Assembly (NCBI GenBank): GCA_021383565.1
Contig: CP079699.1
Span: 2,418,001-2,482,000, forward strand
Length of the DNA: 64,000 nucleotides
Reading direction: 5' to 3'
Origin: Levilactobacillus brevis
Lineage (GTDB): Bacteria; Bacillota; Bacilli; Lactobacillales; Lactobacillaceae
This document shows, piece by piece, positions 1 to 8,883 of this stretch (positions are counted from its first letter, which is position 1; every line of letters starts with the position of its first letter). The notes under the pieces were generated by a model. The model saw only the letters and a program-made list of their open reading frames with translations. It ran no database searches and had not been told where the DNA came from. The position numbers were made by a program, and so were the translations under genes.

Positions 1-418
1 GCCACTGATCGGCGTAATATTTAGCGACGTAGTAGGGGCGAATGCCGGATTTGCTCCAGAAGGACCGGTCGTCGGTTCCCATGGCGCTGACGATGATAAA
101 ACGCTTGATACCGGCCTTTTCGGTGGCAATCATGGACTTGATCGCGCCATCCAGATCAATGTTTAGGGTCATATCATCGCCGGTACTGCCGCCAGAACCT
201 GCGGAGAAGATGACGGTGTCCACCCCAGCCATGGCCGGAACCATGGCGTCGGCCGACCCCATGAGATCAACGATCCGAGGTTGGCCGCCGAGGGCCGTGA
301 TGGTGTCAGACTGGGTTGCCGAGCGAATGCCTGCGTAGACTTTTTCACCCGTTGCGGCGAGTTGCTGGACGATATGTTGGCCAACGTGGCCGTGCGCACC
401 AATAATTAATGTTGTCAT
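1..418 (-). CDS. NAD(P)-binding (NmrA-like atypical SDR) protein, 3' end outside window
   Basis: The visible part is the first 139 codons, read leftwards from ATG at 418, behind an AGGAGG ribosome site. The N-terminus has a beta strand followed by GAHGHVG (about residues 7-13), the glycine-rich dinucleotide-binding loop of atypical short-chain dehydrogenases. FIIVSAMG and a PYYVAKYYAD stretch fit the NmrA/NAD(P)H-binding families, many of which are small oxidoreductases or redox sensors acting in the cytosol. The C-terminal substrate part lies beyond the window edge, so the substrate cannot be guessed. No operon partner is visible on this side. Confidence 0.8.
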   Translation of the reverse strand, partial: MTTLIIGAHGHVGQHIVQQLAATGEKVYAGIRSATQSDTITALGGQPRIVDLMGSADAMVPAMAGVDTVIFSAGSGGSTGDDMTLNIDLDGAIKSMIATEKAGIKRFIIVSAMGTDDRSFWSKSGIRPYYVAKYYADQW

Positions 419-632
419 GTAAAAAACCTCCTAAATCTCGTTCACTTAACTAACTTCCACCTTAAAGGTTTTGCCCCGAAATTTCAGCTCAGGCGACTCG
501 CTAATCGCGGGTGATCGTCGCAAAATGGCGAATTGATAGGGGTTAGCGGCCGCGAATTGTCGCCGTTTCGGGCCGCACTAATTATGAAAAAATTTGTAAA
601 CCGTTATCAATGGCTTTTCGCTTGATAACTCG

Positions 633-788
633 TATAATAGAAGTAAATCATCCCTAACGATTAGCAGGTCCACCGGTCCCTTCGGGGGGAGTGAATGTTT
701 GGTTAAAAATGTAACTGTTTTAACTAACTGAAGTGTTAACGAGCTAATCGGGCATTAGGGAACTATAGCAGAAAAGGGGTCGTTTACA
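633..788 (+). promoter_or_regulatory. Promoter and long structured leader of ndh
   Basis: A TATAAT (-10) lies at 633-638 with no convincing -35. The leader that follows, about 145 nt, can fold. CCCTAA plus GATTAGC near 653-666 pairs with GCTAATC and TTAGGG near 742-761, enclosing a small CCC/GGG hairpin around 677-690 and a GTTAAAA/TTTTAAC hairpin around 702-720. A GGGGGGAGTG run sits at 684-693, well upstream of the start codon. The folding is by eye and the function is unknown. Confidence 0.45.
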
Positions 789-1991
789 ATGGCAACGATT
801 TTAGTTCTTGGCGGTGGCTATGCCGGCATGCGGGCAATTAAGTTTTTACAGCGGGAAGTTCCCAGTGAAGACGAGATTATTTTGGTAGATAAAACGGGGA
901 CGCACGCAGAGAAGACTAACCTGCATGAAGTGGCAGCGGGAACCATTGCGCCCGATCGGATCACCTACGAAATCAATGATGTGATTGGCAGTCGGGTCGA
1001 CTTTATTCAAGATGCCGTCACCAATGTGGATGTTGACCAAAAGAAAGTGACACTGAAAAACCATGAGCCGATTACCTACGACTATTTGGTATTAGCGCTG
1101 GGCTTCCAGTCCGAAACGTTTGGTCTGAAGGGCGCCGAAGAAAATGCGCTCCCGATGGATGATCTCGAGACGTCCGAAGCCGTTTACCAGCATATTGAAG
1201 AACGGGTCAAGAGTTACGCGCAGACGCAGGACCCGAATGACTTGGTGGTTGCGGTGTGTGGGGCCGGCTTCACGGGGATTGAACTCTTGGGTGAATTAAC
1301 CCAATCCCTACCGAAATTACAGACGCGCTACAACACGCCAGCGATCAAGCTGGTCTGCTTGGAACGGTCACCAGCCATCCTGCCGATGTTTGACAAGTCG
1401 CTGGCGGAATATGCCATGCGGTTCATGGCGAAGCATGATGTCGAGATGAAGTTAGGCGCCAACATCGAAGAAATTAAGCCGGGCGCCGTGGTCTACACGG
1501 ATAGCGAGGGTGGACAGCACGAACAAGCGGCCAACACCATTGTGTGGACCGTGGGGGTCAGTGGCTCGCACGTGATTGCCGATTCCGGCTTCGAACAGCG
1601 GCGTAATCGGATTGTGGTTAAGGACGACCTGTCACTCGATGGCCATCCAGAAGTTTACGTTGTTGGAGACGTTGCGGCCGTCATGGATCCTGACAGCGAT
1701 CGGCCATACCCAACGACGGCCCAGATCGCATTGGCCGCGGGTGCACAAGCGGCCAAGAACATTGGCCTGCAGCTACGTGGTCATGAGACCCGGCCATTCG
1801 TTTACAAGTCCGTTGGGACGGTGGCTTCGCTGAGTGATCGGGATGGTATCGGTGAAATCTTCAGCAACAATCGTAAGGTGAAGGGCTATCCAGCCTCGGC
1901 CTTGAAGAAAGTCATTACCGACCGATCCATTCTGGAAAGTGCCCACCTGAGCACCGTCTTTAGCAAGGGACGCTTCGACCTCTATCATTAA
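789..1991 (+). CDS. ndh: Type II NADH dehydrogenase-like flavoprotein
   Basis: A 400-residue pyridine-nucleotide-disulfide-fold oxidoreductase. LGGGYAG (about residues 7-13) is the FAD-binding Rossmann loop, CGAGFTGIE near residue 156 is the second, NADH-binding loop, and VVGDVAA near residue 300 is the C-terminal flavin motif. There is no CxxC or other redox cysteine pair, which fits single-subunit NDH-2 enzymes that pass electrons from NADH to quinone at the membrane face. In lactic acid bacteria this normally matters only when quinone or haem is supplied. The ATG follows GAAAAGGGG. The gene is monocistronic, with a terminator just behind it. A related ferredoxin-NADP reductase-like function cannot be excluded. 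Confidence 0.82.
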   Translation: MATILVLGGGYAGMRAIKFLQREVPSEDEIILVDKTGTHAEKTNLHEVAAGTIAPDRITYEINDVIGSRVDFIQDAVTNVDVDQKKVTLKNHEPITYDYLVLALGFQSETFGLKGAEENALPMDDLETSEAVYQHIEERVKSYAQTQDPNDLVVAVCGAGFTGIELLGELTQSLPKLQTRYNTPAIKLVCLERSPAILPMFDKSLAEYAMRFMAKHDVEMKLGANIEEIKPGAVVYTDSEGGQHEQAANTIVWTVGVSGSHVIADSGFEQRRNRIVVKDDLSLDGHPEVYVVGDVAAVMDPDSDRPYPTTAQIALAAGAQAAKNIGLQLRGHETRPFVYKSVGTVASLSDRDGIGEIFSNNRKVKGYPASALKKVITDRSILESAHLSTVFSKGRFDLYH

Positions 1992-2011
1992 AATTCGGAC
2001 AACTTTGACCA

Positions 2012-2046
2012 AGCGAGTAGGCAATATTAGCCTACCCGCTTTTTTA
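2012..2046 (+). terminator. Terminator of ndh
   Basis: AGCGAGTAGGC pairs with GCCTACCCGCT (one mismatch), loop AATATTA, followed by a T run. The next gene's RBS begins shortly after. Confidence 0.8.
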
Positions 2047-2079
2047 ATGCTAAAATTAAACGAAAAGGGTGATCAAACG

Positions 2080-2604
2080 ATGCGACAAAAACAGCTCATG
2101 ACGCCATTGGGACCGATTACAGCGGCTAGCGACGGTACGGCGTTAACCGGCTTGTGGTTTACGGATCAACACTATTACGGGAGTACCTTGCCGGCGACGA
2201 CGCTGGCCGGTGACTTGCCAATTTTTGACCAGCTAGCAGAGTGGTTGACAGCTTATTTTGCGGGCCAACACCCAACCGTAGCTTTCCCGGTTAAGCCAAC
2301 GGGGACTGCGCTACGTGAGGCCGTCTGGTCGGTGTTACGAACAATCCCATATGGTGAGGTGCGGACGTATGGCGAACTCGCCGCGCTGGTGACGCCTATG
2401 ATTGGCCATAACCCCGGCGCCCGCGCCATGGGAAATGCAGTTGGTCACAATCCGATTAGTGTGGTCATTCCCTGTCATCGTGTGATTGGTCAAACGGGTG
2501 AACTGGTTGGCTATGCGGGTGGCCTAACTCGGAAGAAAACGCTCTTACGACTAGAAGGGTGTCTATCTGCGGGAAGTGATCGGGTAGTTCTCGAAAAAAA
2601 TTAG
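2080..2604 (+). CDS. ogt: Methylated-DNA--protein-cysteine methyltransferase
   Basis: A 174-residue O6-alkylguanine-DNA alkyltransferase, which removes alkyl groups from guanine by irreversible transfer to its own cysteine. The acceptor motif IPCHRVIG is intact with Cys132. The DNA-binding helix RAMGNA, with the arginine finger at about Arg115, and the N(P/G)ISVVIPCHR context are typical. The open frame extends upstream to 2005, but that part overlaps the ndh terminator. The ATG at 2080 follows AAAAGGGTGATCAAACG and gives the usual family length. It appears to be transcribed alone. Confidence 0.93.
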   Translation: MRQKQLMTPLGPITAASDGTALTGLWFTDQHYYGSTLPATTLAGDLPIFDQLAEWLTAYFAGQHPTVAFPVKPTGTALREAVWSVLRTIPYGEVRTYGELAALVTPMIGHNPGARAMGNAVGHNPISVVIPCHRVIGQTGELVGYAGGLTRKKTLLRLEGCLSAGSDRVVLEKN

Positions 2605-2678
2605 GCATTTTCGAAAAAAGTTTCGGATTTCTTACCTATTGTGCACAAAAGTATCGTACAATGTACCGGTAGATATGC

Positions 2679-2757
2679 TATAATCAAGGCTGTTTAAAAG
2701 CTAAATTAGTAGCACTATTGATAGATGTAATTACTCAGCAAGTCACTAATTTTTTTT
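2679..2757 (+). ncRNA. Candidate short transcript (promoter plus terminator) upstream of the TetR gene
   Basis: An extended -10 promoter (TGC plus TATAAT at 2679-2684) is followed, after a start expected near 2691, by an inverted repeat AAATTAGT (2703-2710) / ACTAATTT (about 2744-2751) that runs into an eight-base T run. It would yield a 60-70 nt RNA. A second TATAAT at 2791-2796 then serves the TetR gene. Alternatively the hairpin is simply the terminator of ogt. No small-RNA family is recognised. Confidence 0.4.
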
Positions 2758-2903
2758 CGCGAAAAGGGTTTCTTCTCACCGGAAGACGCGTATAATTTTA
2801 GTCAGCTTGGGAGATTAGTCTAAGATTCTGGTTTTCTGGGGGGATTGCTAGAATCACATAAAACATAAATTTAAATGGTGTGTGAATGATTGGAGGTATC
2901 ACG

Positions 2904-3470
2904 ATGGCTGCATCGGAAACTAAGGAGCGAATTGCGGAGGCCTTGGCTTCGTTGTTGAACCACAATACGTTTGATAAGATTACGGTCCGTGAGATCGCGG
3001 ATGAAGCGGAAGTTCATCGAAAGACGTTCTATTACTACTTCGCCGATAAATACGAGTTGTTAGCCTTTGTCTATCAACACTTTATCGTGGAAGCACCACG
3101 TCGCGAACAACCGACAGCATTAACCTTGGAAAACTGGCGTCCGGCCACAATTCAATTGCTGGAACGGATTGCCGAAAATTCCAAGATTTTCCTGAACGCT
3201 TATCCTTATGATGATGGCGTTTGGCGTCAATCTATGAACGAGTTTGTGGCTTCACGATTGTCAATTTTGCTGCATGCAATGCCCGAGTACCGTTACTTAA
3301 AGGAAGACGTGATCGACACGTCCGCGGAGTTTATCGCTGCTGGCGCGTTGGGAATTATTAATAAGTGGGCGAACGATAACTTTACCGCGACCCCCCGGAC
3401 GGTTTTGGATCAAATGACGACGGCCAACCGTCTGTTCAACGGGATTCTGGACCGTTGGAAGTTGAGTTAA
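2904..3470 (+). CDS. TetR-family transcriptional regulator
   Basis: A 188-residue regulator. The N-terminal helix-turn-helix is clear: FDKITVREIADEAEVHRKTFYYYF, with the TFYYYF ending that marks TetR proteins (about residues 25-48). The rest is the usual helical ligand-binding domain with low conservation, resembling the DhaS/TetR_C group. The ATG at 2904 follows GGAGG with good spacing. The in-frame ATG at 2886 lacks a ribosome site. The 110-nt leader contains a hairpin with a six-G loop. Its neighbour, an aldehyde dehydrogenase, is a plausible target but that is inference. Confidence 0.88.
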   Translation: MAASETKERIAEALASLLNHNTFDKITVREIADEAEVHRKTFYYYFADKYELLAFVYQHFIVEAPRREQPTALTLENWRPATIQLLERIAENSKIFLNAYPYDDGVWRQSMNEFVASRLSILLHAMPEYRYLKEDVIDTSAEFIAAGALGIINKWANDNFTATPRTVLDQMTTANRLFNGILDRWKLS

Positions 3471-3482
3471 CAAGACAGAAAG

Positions 3483-3533
3483 AAAATGGATGTTCAACGC
3501 TGGTTGCGGCCAGATTGGACATCCATTTTTATT
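3483..3533 (+). terminator. Terminator of the TetR gene
   Basis: AAAATGGATGT pairs with ACATCCATTTTT across a GC-rich loop, and ends in T5. Confidence 0.8.
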
Positions 3534-3731
3534 TGCACCCGATAAGTTAGTGGTAGACCAATTTTTAAACTGTCAATTGTGAAGTGACAAAATAAATGGG
3601 CAAATTCACAAGCTGAAAATGTTTAAACAATCACAATCTAAATGCTGGCATTCGTGGCTTCGTCCGCGTATAGTACGAAATGTAAAGGGTTACATTGTGA
3701 ATGCGAACAATCCCGTAAGGAGGAAACCAGA

Positions 3732-5147
3732 ATGGCTTATCAAACCACGAATCCCTATACCAATGAAGTTGTGAAGACCTATGAGGATGCGACTCCCGAA
3801 TACGTTGAGGAGAGTCTAGCGTATGCGCAGGCACTCTACAAGAAATGGCGGAATGACCCCGTTGCGACGCGCATTCCGGTTTTGCGTAAATTAGCGAAGA
3901 TTTTTAAGGATGAGACGGACAGTCTGGCGAAGGTTCTGACGGTCGACATGGGGAAGCTCTTTGTCGAAGCACAGGGTGAAGTTATTTTGTGTGCGGACAT
4001 TGCGGAATATTACGCCGACCATGCCGAGGAATTGTTGAAGCCACGGGCAATTGAGACGATCGCCGGTGACGCCCAGCTGGAGAACCATCCTCTGGGGGTC
4101 TTGATGGCGGTAGAACCGTGGAACTTTCCGTATTACCAAATGATGCGGATCTTCGCGCCAAACTTTGCCGTGGGCGACCCCATTGTGTTCAAACACGCCG
4201 CGATTACGCCGGCCTCGGCGTTGGCTTTTGAGGATGCTGTCCGCCGAGCGGGGGCACCCGCTGGCGCGTTGACCAATCTTTTCTTGTCCTATGACCAAGT
4301 CTCTCAGGTCGTGGCCGACAAACGGGTCCAAGGGGTCGCACTGACTGGTTCAGAACGGGGCGGTGTGGCCGTGGCCGAGGTCGCCGGCAAGTACCTGAAG
4401 AAGAATACCATGGAATTGGGTGGGACGGACGCCTTTATCGTGGCACATGACGCCAATATGGACGACGTGAAGGCGATTGCGCCCCGGGCCCGGCTCTACA
4501 ATGCCGGCCAGGTCTGCACCTCGTCTAAGCGGTTTATTGTGACTGAAAATCACTATGACGAATTTCTTGAAGCCTTGAAGGATGCCTTCTCCGCCGTGAA
4601 GATGGGCGATCCGATGGACCCGAACACGACATTAGCGCCAATGAATTCTAAGAAGGCCAAATTACATCTGCAAGACCAAGTGGATGCCGCGTTAGCCGGT
4701 GGGGCCACCGCCTACTACGTCCACGAACCGATTGACAGCGATGGTCAGTTCTTCATGCCAACGATTTTGACGGATATCGCCAAGGACAATCCGGCCTATG
4801 GTAAGGAAATGTTCGGACCGGTGGCACAGGTCTACAAGGTTAAGGACGACGCAGAAGCCGTGGCGTTGGCCAACGATTCTGACTACGGGTTGGGTGGTAT
4901 TGTCTTTGCCGGTAGCGCCGAATATGGGGCAGAATTGGCTTCTCAGATTGAAACGGGAATGGTCTTCGTGAACACCTTCTTTAGCTCCCTGCCGGAATTG
5001 GAATTCGGTGGCGTGAAGAAGTCTGGGTTTGGTCGCGAATTAGGTCAAACGGGGATTTCCAGCTTCGTCAACCAGGAATTAGTGGTGAAGCGCGACCGGC
5101 CAAACGACAATGAATTTGGTGGCTTGGTCTTACCCCATAAGTTTTAA
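3732..5147 (+). CDS. NAD(P)-dependent aldehyde dehydrogenase (succinate-semialdehyde dehydrogenase type)
   Basis: A 471-residue aldehyde dehydrogenase, which oxidises an aldehyde to the acid with NAD(P). The cofactor-binding EPWNFP is at 128-133 and TGSERGG near 205. The general base Glu228 lies in MELGGTDAF and the catalytic Cys262 in NAGQVCTSSKRF, so the active site is complete. Sequence style matches the short GabD-like enzymes annotated as succinate-semialdehyde dehydrogenase in lactobacilli. The true substrate is uncertain. The frame is open to 3642, but the ATG at 3732 has AAGGAGG just upstream and gives family length. A possible -10 (TATAGT) is at 3669. Confidence 0.9.
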   Translation: MAYQTTNPYTNEVVKTYEDATPEYVEESLAYAQALYKKWRNDPVATRIPVLRKLAKIFKDETDSLAKVLTVDMGKLFVEAQGEVILCADIAEYYADHAEELLKPRAIETIAGDAQLENHPLGVLMAVEPWNFPYYQMMRIFAPNFAVGDPIVFKHAAITPASALAFEDAVRRAGAPAGALTNLFLSYDQVSQVVADKRVQGVALTGSERGGVAVAEVAGKYLKKNTMELGGTDAFIVAHDANMDDVKAIAPRARLYNAGQVCTSSKRFIVTENHYDEFLEALKDAFSAVKMGDPMDPNTTLAPMNSKKAKLHLQDQVDAALAGGATAYYVHEPIDSDGQFFMPTILTDIAKDNPAYGKEMFGPVAQVYKVKDDAEAVALANDSDYGLGGIVFAGSAEYGAELASQIETGMVFVNTFFSSLPELEFGGVKKSGFGRELGQTGISSFVNQELVVKRDRPNDNEFGGLVLPHKF

Positions 5148-5167
5148 ATCAAACTGAACGACTGACT

Positions 5168-5195
5168 GGCCCGGGGAAATTGTCCGGGCCTTTTG
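5168..5195 (+). terminator. Terminator of the aldehyde dehydrogenase gene
   Basis: GGCCCGG / CCGGGCC stem, loop GGAAATTGT, then TTTT. Confidence 0.85.
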
Positions 5196-5338
5196 TATTT
5201 GTTGACTGGTTGAAAGGTCACGAATACGCTCCAGTCGCCAGATCATGAATTCCCACAATGATTTAGGCAAAACATTTTCCTAGATTGACGCAATGTGATA
5301 TTCTGAACAATAAGGAACAGCGAAAGGATGATTTTAAG

Positions 5339-6088
5339 ATGACAGATCGTTTAAAGGGTAAAGTTGCAATTATTACCGGTGGGGTAGCCGGTATTGGTTT
5401 AGGTATTGCCGAATGCTACGTGCGCGAAGGGGCTAAAGTCGTCGTCACGGCCAACCATAATGTCGATGGTGGACACGCCGCCGTCGAAAAGTTCGGTGAC
5501 GATGTCAGTCTTTTCGTCCAACAAGATGTTGCCAAGGAAGCGGATTGGCAGAAGGTGATTGACGCCACGATTGCCAAGTTTGGCAAGCTGGATATCTTGG
5601 TCAACAATGCCGGTATCGGTGGCGTCAACACCGCCATTGAAGACTTACCCCTGGAAGAATGGCAAAAGGTGATCGACATCAACTTGACGGCCAACTTCTT
5701 GGGTGAAAAGGCCGCTATCAAGGCCATGCAAAAGACCAATGACGCCAAGGGGTCCATCATTAACGTGTCCTCCGTTGCCGGTCTGGTTGGTTTACCGATG
5801 GCGCCAGCCTACTCCGCAAGTAAAGGGGGGAGTCGCCTGTTGACGCATGCCACGGCGCTGAACCTGGCCCAACGTGGCGTGGATATTCGGGTTAACTCCG
5901 TTCATCCCGGCTGGATTGACACGGCGATTATCCCAGATGCCGCTCGTGAACAGATTGTGAAGACCGTCCCAGTCGGCCATTTGGGCAAGCCTCAGGATAT
6001 CGGTGAGGTTTGTGTCTACTTGGGGAGCGACGAATCGGGCTTCGCCAACGGTGCCGAATTCACGGTTGATGGTGGTCAACGCGCTTAA
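5339..6088 (+). CDS. Short-chain dehydrogenase/reductase
   Basis: A 249-residue classical SDR. It has the dinucleotide loop TGGVAGIG (13-20), NNAG at 89-92, the catalytic Ser near 144 in NVSSVAG, and YSASK with Tyr158 and Lys162. It is related to the (R)-ADH at 30 kb but clearly diverged. TANHN replaces TGRH after the second strand, which is the position that decides NADP preference, so cofactor choice may differ. The substrate is unknown (ketone/alcohol or diol). ATG 5339 was chosen because the N-terminus then aligns with other SDRs. The upstream extension to 5285 has no support. Confidence 0.88.
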   Translation: MTDRLKGKVAIITGGVAGIGLGIAECYVREGAKVVVTANHNVDGGHAAVEKFGDDVSLFVQQDVAKEADWQKVIDATIAKFGKLDILVNNAGIGGVNTAIEDLPLEEWQKVIDINLTANFLGEKAAIKAMQKTNDAKGSIINVSSVAGLVGLPMAPAYSASKGGSRLLTHATALNLAQRGVDIRVNSVHPGWIDTAIIPDAAREQIVKTVPVGHLGKPQDIGEVCVYLGSDESGFANGAEFTVDGGQRA

Positions 6089-6115
6089 GCCATTACAAAA
6101 TTAGTAAAAGCTATC

Positions 6116-6148
6116 AAAAAGGACTGAGATTTTTTCTCAGCCCTTTTG
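6116..6148. terminator. Terminator between SDR and GNAT genes
   Basis: AAAAGGACTGAG pairs with CTCAGCCCTTTT around a T-rich loop. The A and T tracts on both sides let it serve both converging transcripts. Confidence 0.8.
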
Positions 6149-6155
6149 TTTACGC

Positions 6156-6695
6156 TCAGGGGGTGAATTCTCGACTTAATTTTGAATAGGTCACCGCGTC
6201 TTGATAGCCACCGCGAACTGAGGGAAGGTGCTCACGCAAAATCCCATCTTGGTGGAAACCGCGACGTTCGGCCACCGCACGACTGGCTAGATTCTGCGGG
6301 TCGACTAGAATATCGATGACGTGCAGACCGAGGTCGTGAAAGGCCACCGCTTCGACGGCCGCCAGACAACGGGTCATGACGCCTTGCTCCCGGGAATCGT
6401 GGCCTAGCCAGTAACCGACTTCAGCCTGATGATCGCGAAAATCATGGAGGTCAATCATGCCAGCGGGCTGACCCGCCACCCAGATGACGGCGAGCCACAG
6501 CTGTTGCGTGGCGATTCGGTTTTGACAGTATTTGAGAAAGGCGTCTTCGTCAGCGACTGCGCGGGTGGTCGCTACCCAGGGCAACCAGCGGGATAGGTTC
6601 TCACGGTCGGCCGCGATACAGGCGAAGAGTGCCGGTGCGTCGGTGAGTGCCGGTGCTTTGAGCTGAATGGTAGGAGAGATGTTTTGCGTCAACAT
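6156..6695 (-). CDS. GNAT acetyltransferase (RimJ/RimL type)
   Basis: A 179-residue GCN5-related N-acetyltransferase. The order is a beta-strand region LWLAVIWVAGQPAGMIDLHDF, the EVGYWLG strand, a helix resembling the acetyl-CoA pyrophosphate loop, and NLASRAVAERRGF near residue 145, the RimL-like signature. Such enzymes acetylate ribosomal protein N-termini or small amines. The acetyl-CoA loop region (HDSREQGVMTRC) departs from the usual R/QxxGxG/A consensus, so activity may be altered. It lies just downstream of a paralogue at 6717-7253 on the same strand with a 21-bp gap, so the two form a tandem duplication and probably one transcript. Confidence 0.85.
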   Translation of the reverse strand: MLTQNISPTIQLKAPALTDAPALFACIAADRENLSRWLPWVATTRAVADEDAFLKYCQNRIATQQLWLAVIWVAGQPAGMIDLHDFRDHQAEVGYWLGHDSREQGVMTRCLAAVEAVAFHDLGLHVIDILVDPQNLASRAVAERRGFHQDGILREHLPSVRGGYQDAVTYSKLSREFTP

Positions 6696-6716
6696 ATGCT
6701 CGGCCTCCTTTGAAGA

Positions 6717-7253
6717 CTAGCGGTCGTGTTTTAATTTCGAATAAACGATGGCGTCGTCATAATCACCGGTCGCCGTCAGCAGGTGTTCGCGGAGGATTGC
6801 ATCCTGGTGGAAGCCCCGACGTAAGGCCACCGCTTGACTCCGGGTATTGGCGGTCGCAATCAGCAATTCCAGTTTGTGCAGGCCGAGTTGGTTGAAGGCC
6901 ACGTTCTCCACGATACCCAACACGTGGGGCATGATGCCGCGGCCCTGAAAGTCACGGCCCAGCCAGTAGCCCACCTCGGCGTGACCGTCCTTGAAGGCAT
7001 GGAGGTCAATCGTACCGGCGGGATGGCTACCCACCCAGATAACGGCCAGCCAGAATTGATTGGCGGCAATCCGCTCACGTGATTTGAGGAGAAAGGCCGC
7101 TTCGTCTGCGACGGACTGAATGTTAGCGGTACGCGGCATCCAGCGCGCTAGGTTCGCGCGATCTTGGTCGATCAACGCAAATAGCGCCGGGGCATCACTA
7201 ACGACCGGCGTCATCAGGTGAGTGGATAAAGTAGTCAGTAGACGGGATTTCAT
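6717..7253 (-). CDS. GNAT acetyltransferase (RimJ/RimL type), tandem paralogue
   Basis: A 178-residue GNAT protein sharing most landmarks with the next gene downstream: WLAVIWVGSHPAGTIDLHAF, EVGYWLG, and a TRSQAVALRRGFHQDAILREHL C-terminal part. Here the acetyl-CoA loop reads RDFQGRGIM, closer to the consensus than in its twin. The ATG at 7253 fits the paralogue's N-terminus. The open frame continues to 7337 but would run through the mntH terminator. Only a weak ribosome site is visible. The pair is likely a duplication followed by divergence of the cofactor loop. Acceptor substrates are unknown. Confidence 0.83.
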   Translation of the reverse strand: MKSRLLTTLSTHLMTPVVSDAPALFALIDQDRANLARWMPRTANIQSVADEAAFLLKSRERIAANQFWLAVIWVGSHPAGTIDLHAFKDGHAEVGYWLGRDFQGRGIMPHVLGIVENVAFNQLGLHKLELLIATANTRSQAVALRRGFHQDAILREHLLTATGDYDDAIVYSKLKHDR

Positions 7254-7311
7254 GGGAGAACACTTCGCTTCGGGTGATATTGCTTTAGTTATACCCGGCC
7301 ATGCGCGAGAA

Positions 7312-7347
7312 GTCAAAAAAACACCCGACTTTTGCAAGTCGAGTGTC
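7312..7347 (-). terminator. Terminator of mntH
   Basis: On the minus strand, ACACTCGACTT pairs with AAGTCGGGTGT and is followed by a seven-T run. Confidence 0.85.
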
Positions 7348-7351
7348 CGTT

Positions 7352-8731
7352 CTAGGCGGTAATGCCTAGGGTATTGAGAATCAGGTAAACATTTAAAATA
7401 ATGAGGATGACGGCGATGATCCAGCCGAGAATCTTAGACCACGTCTTGTTGGCGAATTCACCCATCAGTTCCTTGTTACTGGTGAAGAGCACCAGCGGAA
7501 TCATGGCAAATGGCAACGCGATACTCAAGAACACCTGCGAGGAGGTCAAGAGATCTTCAATCTTGGCTTCATTACCGTGGTAAATCACGGCGAAGATAAT
7601 AACTGGCGTCACGGAAAGCAACCGCGTCAGGAGCCGTTGGGCCCAGAGTGGCATCTTCAAGTTGATGAAACCTTCCATGATAATCTGACCAGCCAGCGTC
7701 CCAGTGATGGTGGAACTTTGCCCGGAAGCCAACAGGGCTAGGGCAAACAGCATACTGAGTAGTGGACTGGCGATGGCGCCAACGACTTGGTTATCGCTTA
7801 ACGCGTTGAACAAGTCGACGAACCGTCCCAGCTCACTGTTGGTACCGAAGAAGAGGGCAGCCCCCAAGATCAGTAACAGACTGTTGACGACAAACGCGAT
7901 GGTCAGCTGAATGTTGGAATCAATCGTGGTGAACTTGATGGCCTTGGCCACACTCTTGCGGTCACTGCGGTCGAAGTTCCGCGTTTGAGAAATTGATGAC
8001 CCCAGATACAAGTCATGGGGCATCACCGTTGCCCCGACAATCCCTAAGGTCAGGTATAGCATACCGTGGTTGGTCACAATGGCGCTAGATGGCAGGTAAC
8101 CTTCGAGCATTTGGGTAACTTCCGGCTTGGCTAAGATGACTTCGTAGAGGAAGACGAAGAGGATGACGGCAACCAAGGTCGCCACGATAGCTTCAATCTT
8201 ACGGAAGCCCAACTTCATCAAAACTAACAGAATCAAGACGTCGGCGGCCGTAATAATCAGCCCGACAATTAATGGGAAACCGAATAATAGCTTTAAGGCA
8301 ATCGCGGACCCGATAATTTCGGCAATATCCGTCGCCATAATAGCCAGTTCGGTGACAATCCAGAGGAACAGTCCGGTCTTCTTACCGGTACGTTCTCGCG
8401 TGAGTTGGGCGAGATCCTTACCCGTAACAATCCCCAACCGTGCCGACATGGCCTGTAACAACATGGCAACCAGACTGGAAAGTAAGACAACAGTCAGCAA
8501 GGCGTATTTATATTGCGCACCACCAGCGATTGACGTGATCCAGTTCCCGGGGTCCATATACCCTACGGCAATTAAGGCGCCGGGGCCCGTATAGGCCATT
8601 AGGGTTCTCCAGAAGCCCGCATTTTGCGGCACTTCAACGGTACCATTGACTTCGTCGAGACTCTTCTGGTCGTTGCCAGTGGACTCGATCATATGGTGCT
8701 TGGACTTTGGGTCGGTTTCATGATTTTTCAT
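7352..8731 (-). CDS. mntH: Nramp-family divalent metal (Mn2+) transporter
   Basis: A 459-residue Nramp transporter, which imports Mn2+ (and Fe2+) with protons across the cell membrane. DPGNW at residues 60-64 is the metal-binding motif of TM1, and [10 protein letters not shown] is the conserved TM6 motif; both are intact. Many hydrophobic segments follow as expected for 11 or so helices. Lactobacilli rely on high internal manganese for oxidative-stress protection, which makes this gene central. It is monocistronic, with GAGGG before ATG and a strong minus-strand promoter 140 nt upstream. Confidence 0.95.
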   Translation of the reverse strand: MKNHETDPKSKHHMIESTGNDQKSLDEVNGTVEVPQNAGFWRTLMAYTGPGALIAVGYMDPGNWITSIAGGAQYKYALLTVVLLSSLVAMLLQAMSARLGIVTGKDLAQLTRERTGKKTGLFLWIVTELAIMATDIAEIIGSAIALKLLFGFPLIVGLIITAADVLILLVLMKLGFRKIEAIVATLVAVILFVFLYEVILAKPEVTQMLEGYLPSSAIVTNHGMLYLTLGIVGATVMPHDLYLGSSISQTRNFDRSDRKSVAKAIKFTTIDSNIQLTIAFVVNSLLLILGAALFFGTNSELGRFVDLFNALSDNQVVGAIASPLLSMLFALALLASGQSSTITGTLAGQIIMEGFINLKMPLWAQRLLTRLLSVTPVIIFAVIYHGNEAKIEDLLTSSQVFLSIALPFAMIPLVLFTSNKELMGEFANKTWSKILGWIIAVILIILNVYLILNTLGITA

Positions 8732-8883
8732 AAAATCCCTCTTTTCTATTGGCTTAGAAATTCAGGTAGTCGATTGACTTCTGTCTTTCCTGGTAAAAGC
8801 GTGGTCGGAACCAGTAATAGATGGTGCAAATAAGAGCAAAATCGGAAAACTGATGTCGATCACTCACTTCAATTCCAACCGTA

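Noticed and set aside
3578-3710. TTGTGAA/TTCACAA-like words before the aldehyde dehydrogenase gene as a Rex site
   Set aside because: The arms are 20 bases apart, and the closer word (3695-3710) lacks a proper right half, so neither has the Rex spacing of four bases.
6834-7082. Plus-strand ORFs across the GNAT genes
   Set aside because: They are antisense shadows of the acetyltransferase genes without ribosome sites.
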